NCBI GenBank assembly: GCA_036496265.1
Contig: DASXLL010000392.1
Location: 1-48,269, forward strand
DNA from: CAYLLN01 sp036496265
GTDB taxonomy: Bacteria > Planctomycetota > Planctomycetia > Pirellulales > Pirellulaceae
Reading direction: 5' to 3'
DNA: 48,269 nucleotides
Made by a program: the position numbers and the translations under genes. Under the pieces are notes generated by a model. The model made no database searches, was not told where the DNA came from, and saw only the letters and a list, made by a program, of their open reading frames with translations. This document shows positions 47,380 through 48,269 of the stretch, piece after piece. Within the stretch, counting starts at the first letter, position 1; the number at the start of each line of letters is the position of its first letter.

Positions 47380-48269
47380 ATGCAAATCCAATCGCCAACA
47401 CAATTCATTTCCGCGGCATTTCTTGTCTTTTGCGCCTGCGCCTTACCCGCCTGGTCCCAAAACGCCCTCCAACCGCCCACCGCTGAAATCACCGCCGCCG
47501 AGCAATCCATCACCGAACCGGCCCTCCGCGCCCACATTCGCTTTCTGGCAGACGACCTGCTCGAAGGCCGCGGCCCCGGTTCGCGTGGCGACGAGCTCGC
47601 GCAGCATTACATTGCGGCCCAATTCGAATCCCTCGGCCTCAAGCCCGCTGCCCCCGGCGGCGGTTGGTTTCAACCCGTCCCACTCGTCGGCGTCACCGCC
47701 CACGTCCCACCAACTCTCAAGTTCACTTGGGAGGGCCAGACCGGCGCTGTAGGGGCCGCCCTCCGTGGCGGCCCGCCCGCCGAGCCTAATTCGGCAAAAA
47801 AATCGCTGGAACTCAAGCGCCACGACGATTACGTCTTCGCCAGCGGCAAGCCTCAGCCGCGAGTAATGGTCGAAAACGCCGAAATCGTCTTCGTCGGCTA
47901 TGGCATCCAAGCTCCCGAGTACCAATGGGACGACTTCAAGGGTGCCGACCTCAAGGGAAAAATCCTCCTCGTCATGAACAACGACCCCGCCGACGACCCC
48001 CAGCTCTTCGGCGGCAAAAAGCGACTGTACTACGGCCGCTGGGACTACAAATACGCCAGCGCCGCCCGCCAAGGTGCCGCCGGCGCGATCATCATTCACA
48101 CCACCCCCTCCGCCGGCTACCCGTTTCAAGTCGTCCAAACTTCCTGGTCCGGCGAAGAGTTCGAGCTCGCAGAAACCACCGGCCCGCGCCTCGAAATGCG
48201 CGGCTGGATGACTGAGGACGCCTCGAAGCGTTTAGTAGCCCTCGCCGGAAAAGACCTCGACCAACTCCG
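47380..48269 (+). CDS. M28-type peptidase, N-terminal part (cut by window edge)
   Basis: The frame is open from the ATG at 47380 to the window edge, about 296 residues. A signal peptide covers about residues 1-27 (ISAAFLVFCACALPAWSQ). The sequence matches M28 aminopeptidases with a PA insert: HIRFLADDLLEGRGPGSRGDELAQHYIAAQFESLGLKPA, then VGYGIQAPEYQWDDFKGADLKGKILLVMNNDP in the PA part. The zinc-binding residues are beyond the edge. A copy of palindrome F1 (47747-47775) is read in frame as AVGAALRGGPP. Confidence 0.88.
   Translation, partial: MQIQSPTQFISAAFLVFCACALPAWSQNALQPPTAEITAAEQSITEPALRAHIRFLADDLLEGRGPGSRGDELAQHYIAAQFESLGLKPAAPGGGWFQPVPLVGVTAHVPPTLKFTWEGQTGAVGAALRGGPPAEPNSAKKSLELKRHDDYVFASGKPQPRVMVENAEIVFVGYGIQAPEYQWDDFKGADLKGKILLVMNNDPADDPQLFGGKKRLYYGRWDYKYASAARQGAAGAIIIHTTPSAGYPFQVVQTSWSGEEFELAETTGPRLEMRGWMTEDASKRLVALAGKDLDQL
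47747..47775 (+). repeat. Family F1 palindrome, copy E, inside the M28 gene
   Basis: CTGTAGGGGCCGCC then CTCCGTGGCGGCCCG. It differs from the other copies by paired changes on both stem sides (AA to GC, TT to GC). Confidence 0.8.

Overview
The window looks like a chromosome segment of a planctomycete, probably a relative of the Pirellulales. The main evidence is a set of families typical of that phylum: PSCyt1/DUF1549/DUF1553 haem proteins, c-type cytochrome/WD40 fusions, a DUF1559 pilin-like protein followed by a small lipoprotein, many Tat-type and Sec-type exported proteins, an Hanks-type Ser/Thr kinase and a DUF6798-like membrane protein. Coding sequence is GC-rich, many genes lack a clear Shine-Dalgarno, and operons are short. 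The assignment is inference from gene content; no rRNA or tRNA gene was found.

Layout. 1-2.9 kb: groES-groL operon (minus strand, groL cut by the window edge) and a secreted Gly/Ala-rich repeat protein. 3.1-8.2 kb: a cytochrome/WD40 protein and a large DUF1549/DUF1553 haem protein. 8.2-17.5 kb: an APH-fold phosphotransferase, a secreted metzincin-like protease, NAD kinase and several exported proteins of unknown function. 17.6-20.2 kb: prfB with a programmed +1 frameshift, a small lipoprotein and a DUF1559 protein. 20.6-25.0 kb: Ser/Thr kinase, secreted alpha/beta hydrolase, membrane protein. 25.0-26.3 kb: a direct repeat of about 191-bp period and a VapBC-like pair. 26.3-32.2 kb: nitrilase-family hydrolase, methylisocitrate lyase plus (2-methyl)citrate synthase, a membrane protein and a CoA-pyrophosphatase-like Nudix protein. 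32.2-35.4 kb: Tat-exported protein, DacZ-like diadenylate cyclase, Skp/OmpH-like protein. 35.4-38.2 kb: accessory island with a RelE-type pair, a DUF559 nuclease wrapped in 47-nt repeats, a truncated REP-associated transposase between inverted REPs, and a PIN toxin pair in toxin-first order. 38.3-48.3 kb: Gfo/Idh/MocA oxidoreductase, bioD, a second cytochrome/WD40/PPC protein, a GH63-like glucosidase, an EEP-family phosphohydrolase and the start of an M28 peptidase.

Functionally the window mixes housekeeping genes (chaperonin, RF2, NAD kinase, biotin, propionate/TCA carbon, c-di-AMP) with a large outward-facing set (proteases, hydrolases, haem proteins, pilin-like protein) that fits a polymer-degrading planctomycete.

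The most striking signal is between and inside genes. At least six families of short palindromes and a class of 7-bp-period tandem repeats with differing unit sequences are scattered through the window. They sit right after stop codons, right before start codons, across the prpB/prpC junction, and in several cases in frame inside coding regions, where they are translated into what look like extra linkers. One palindrome family carries paired compensatory substitutions, and one truncated transposase is bracketed by an inverted pair of its likely REP substrate.
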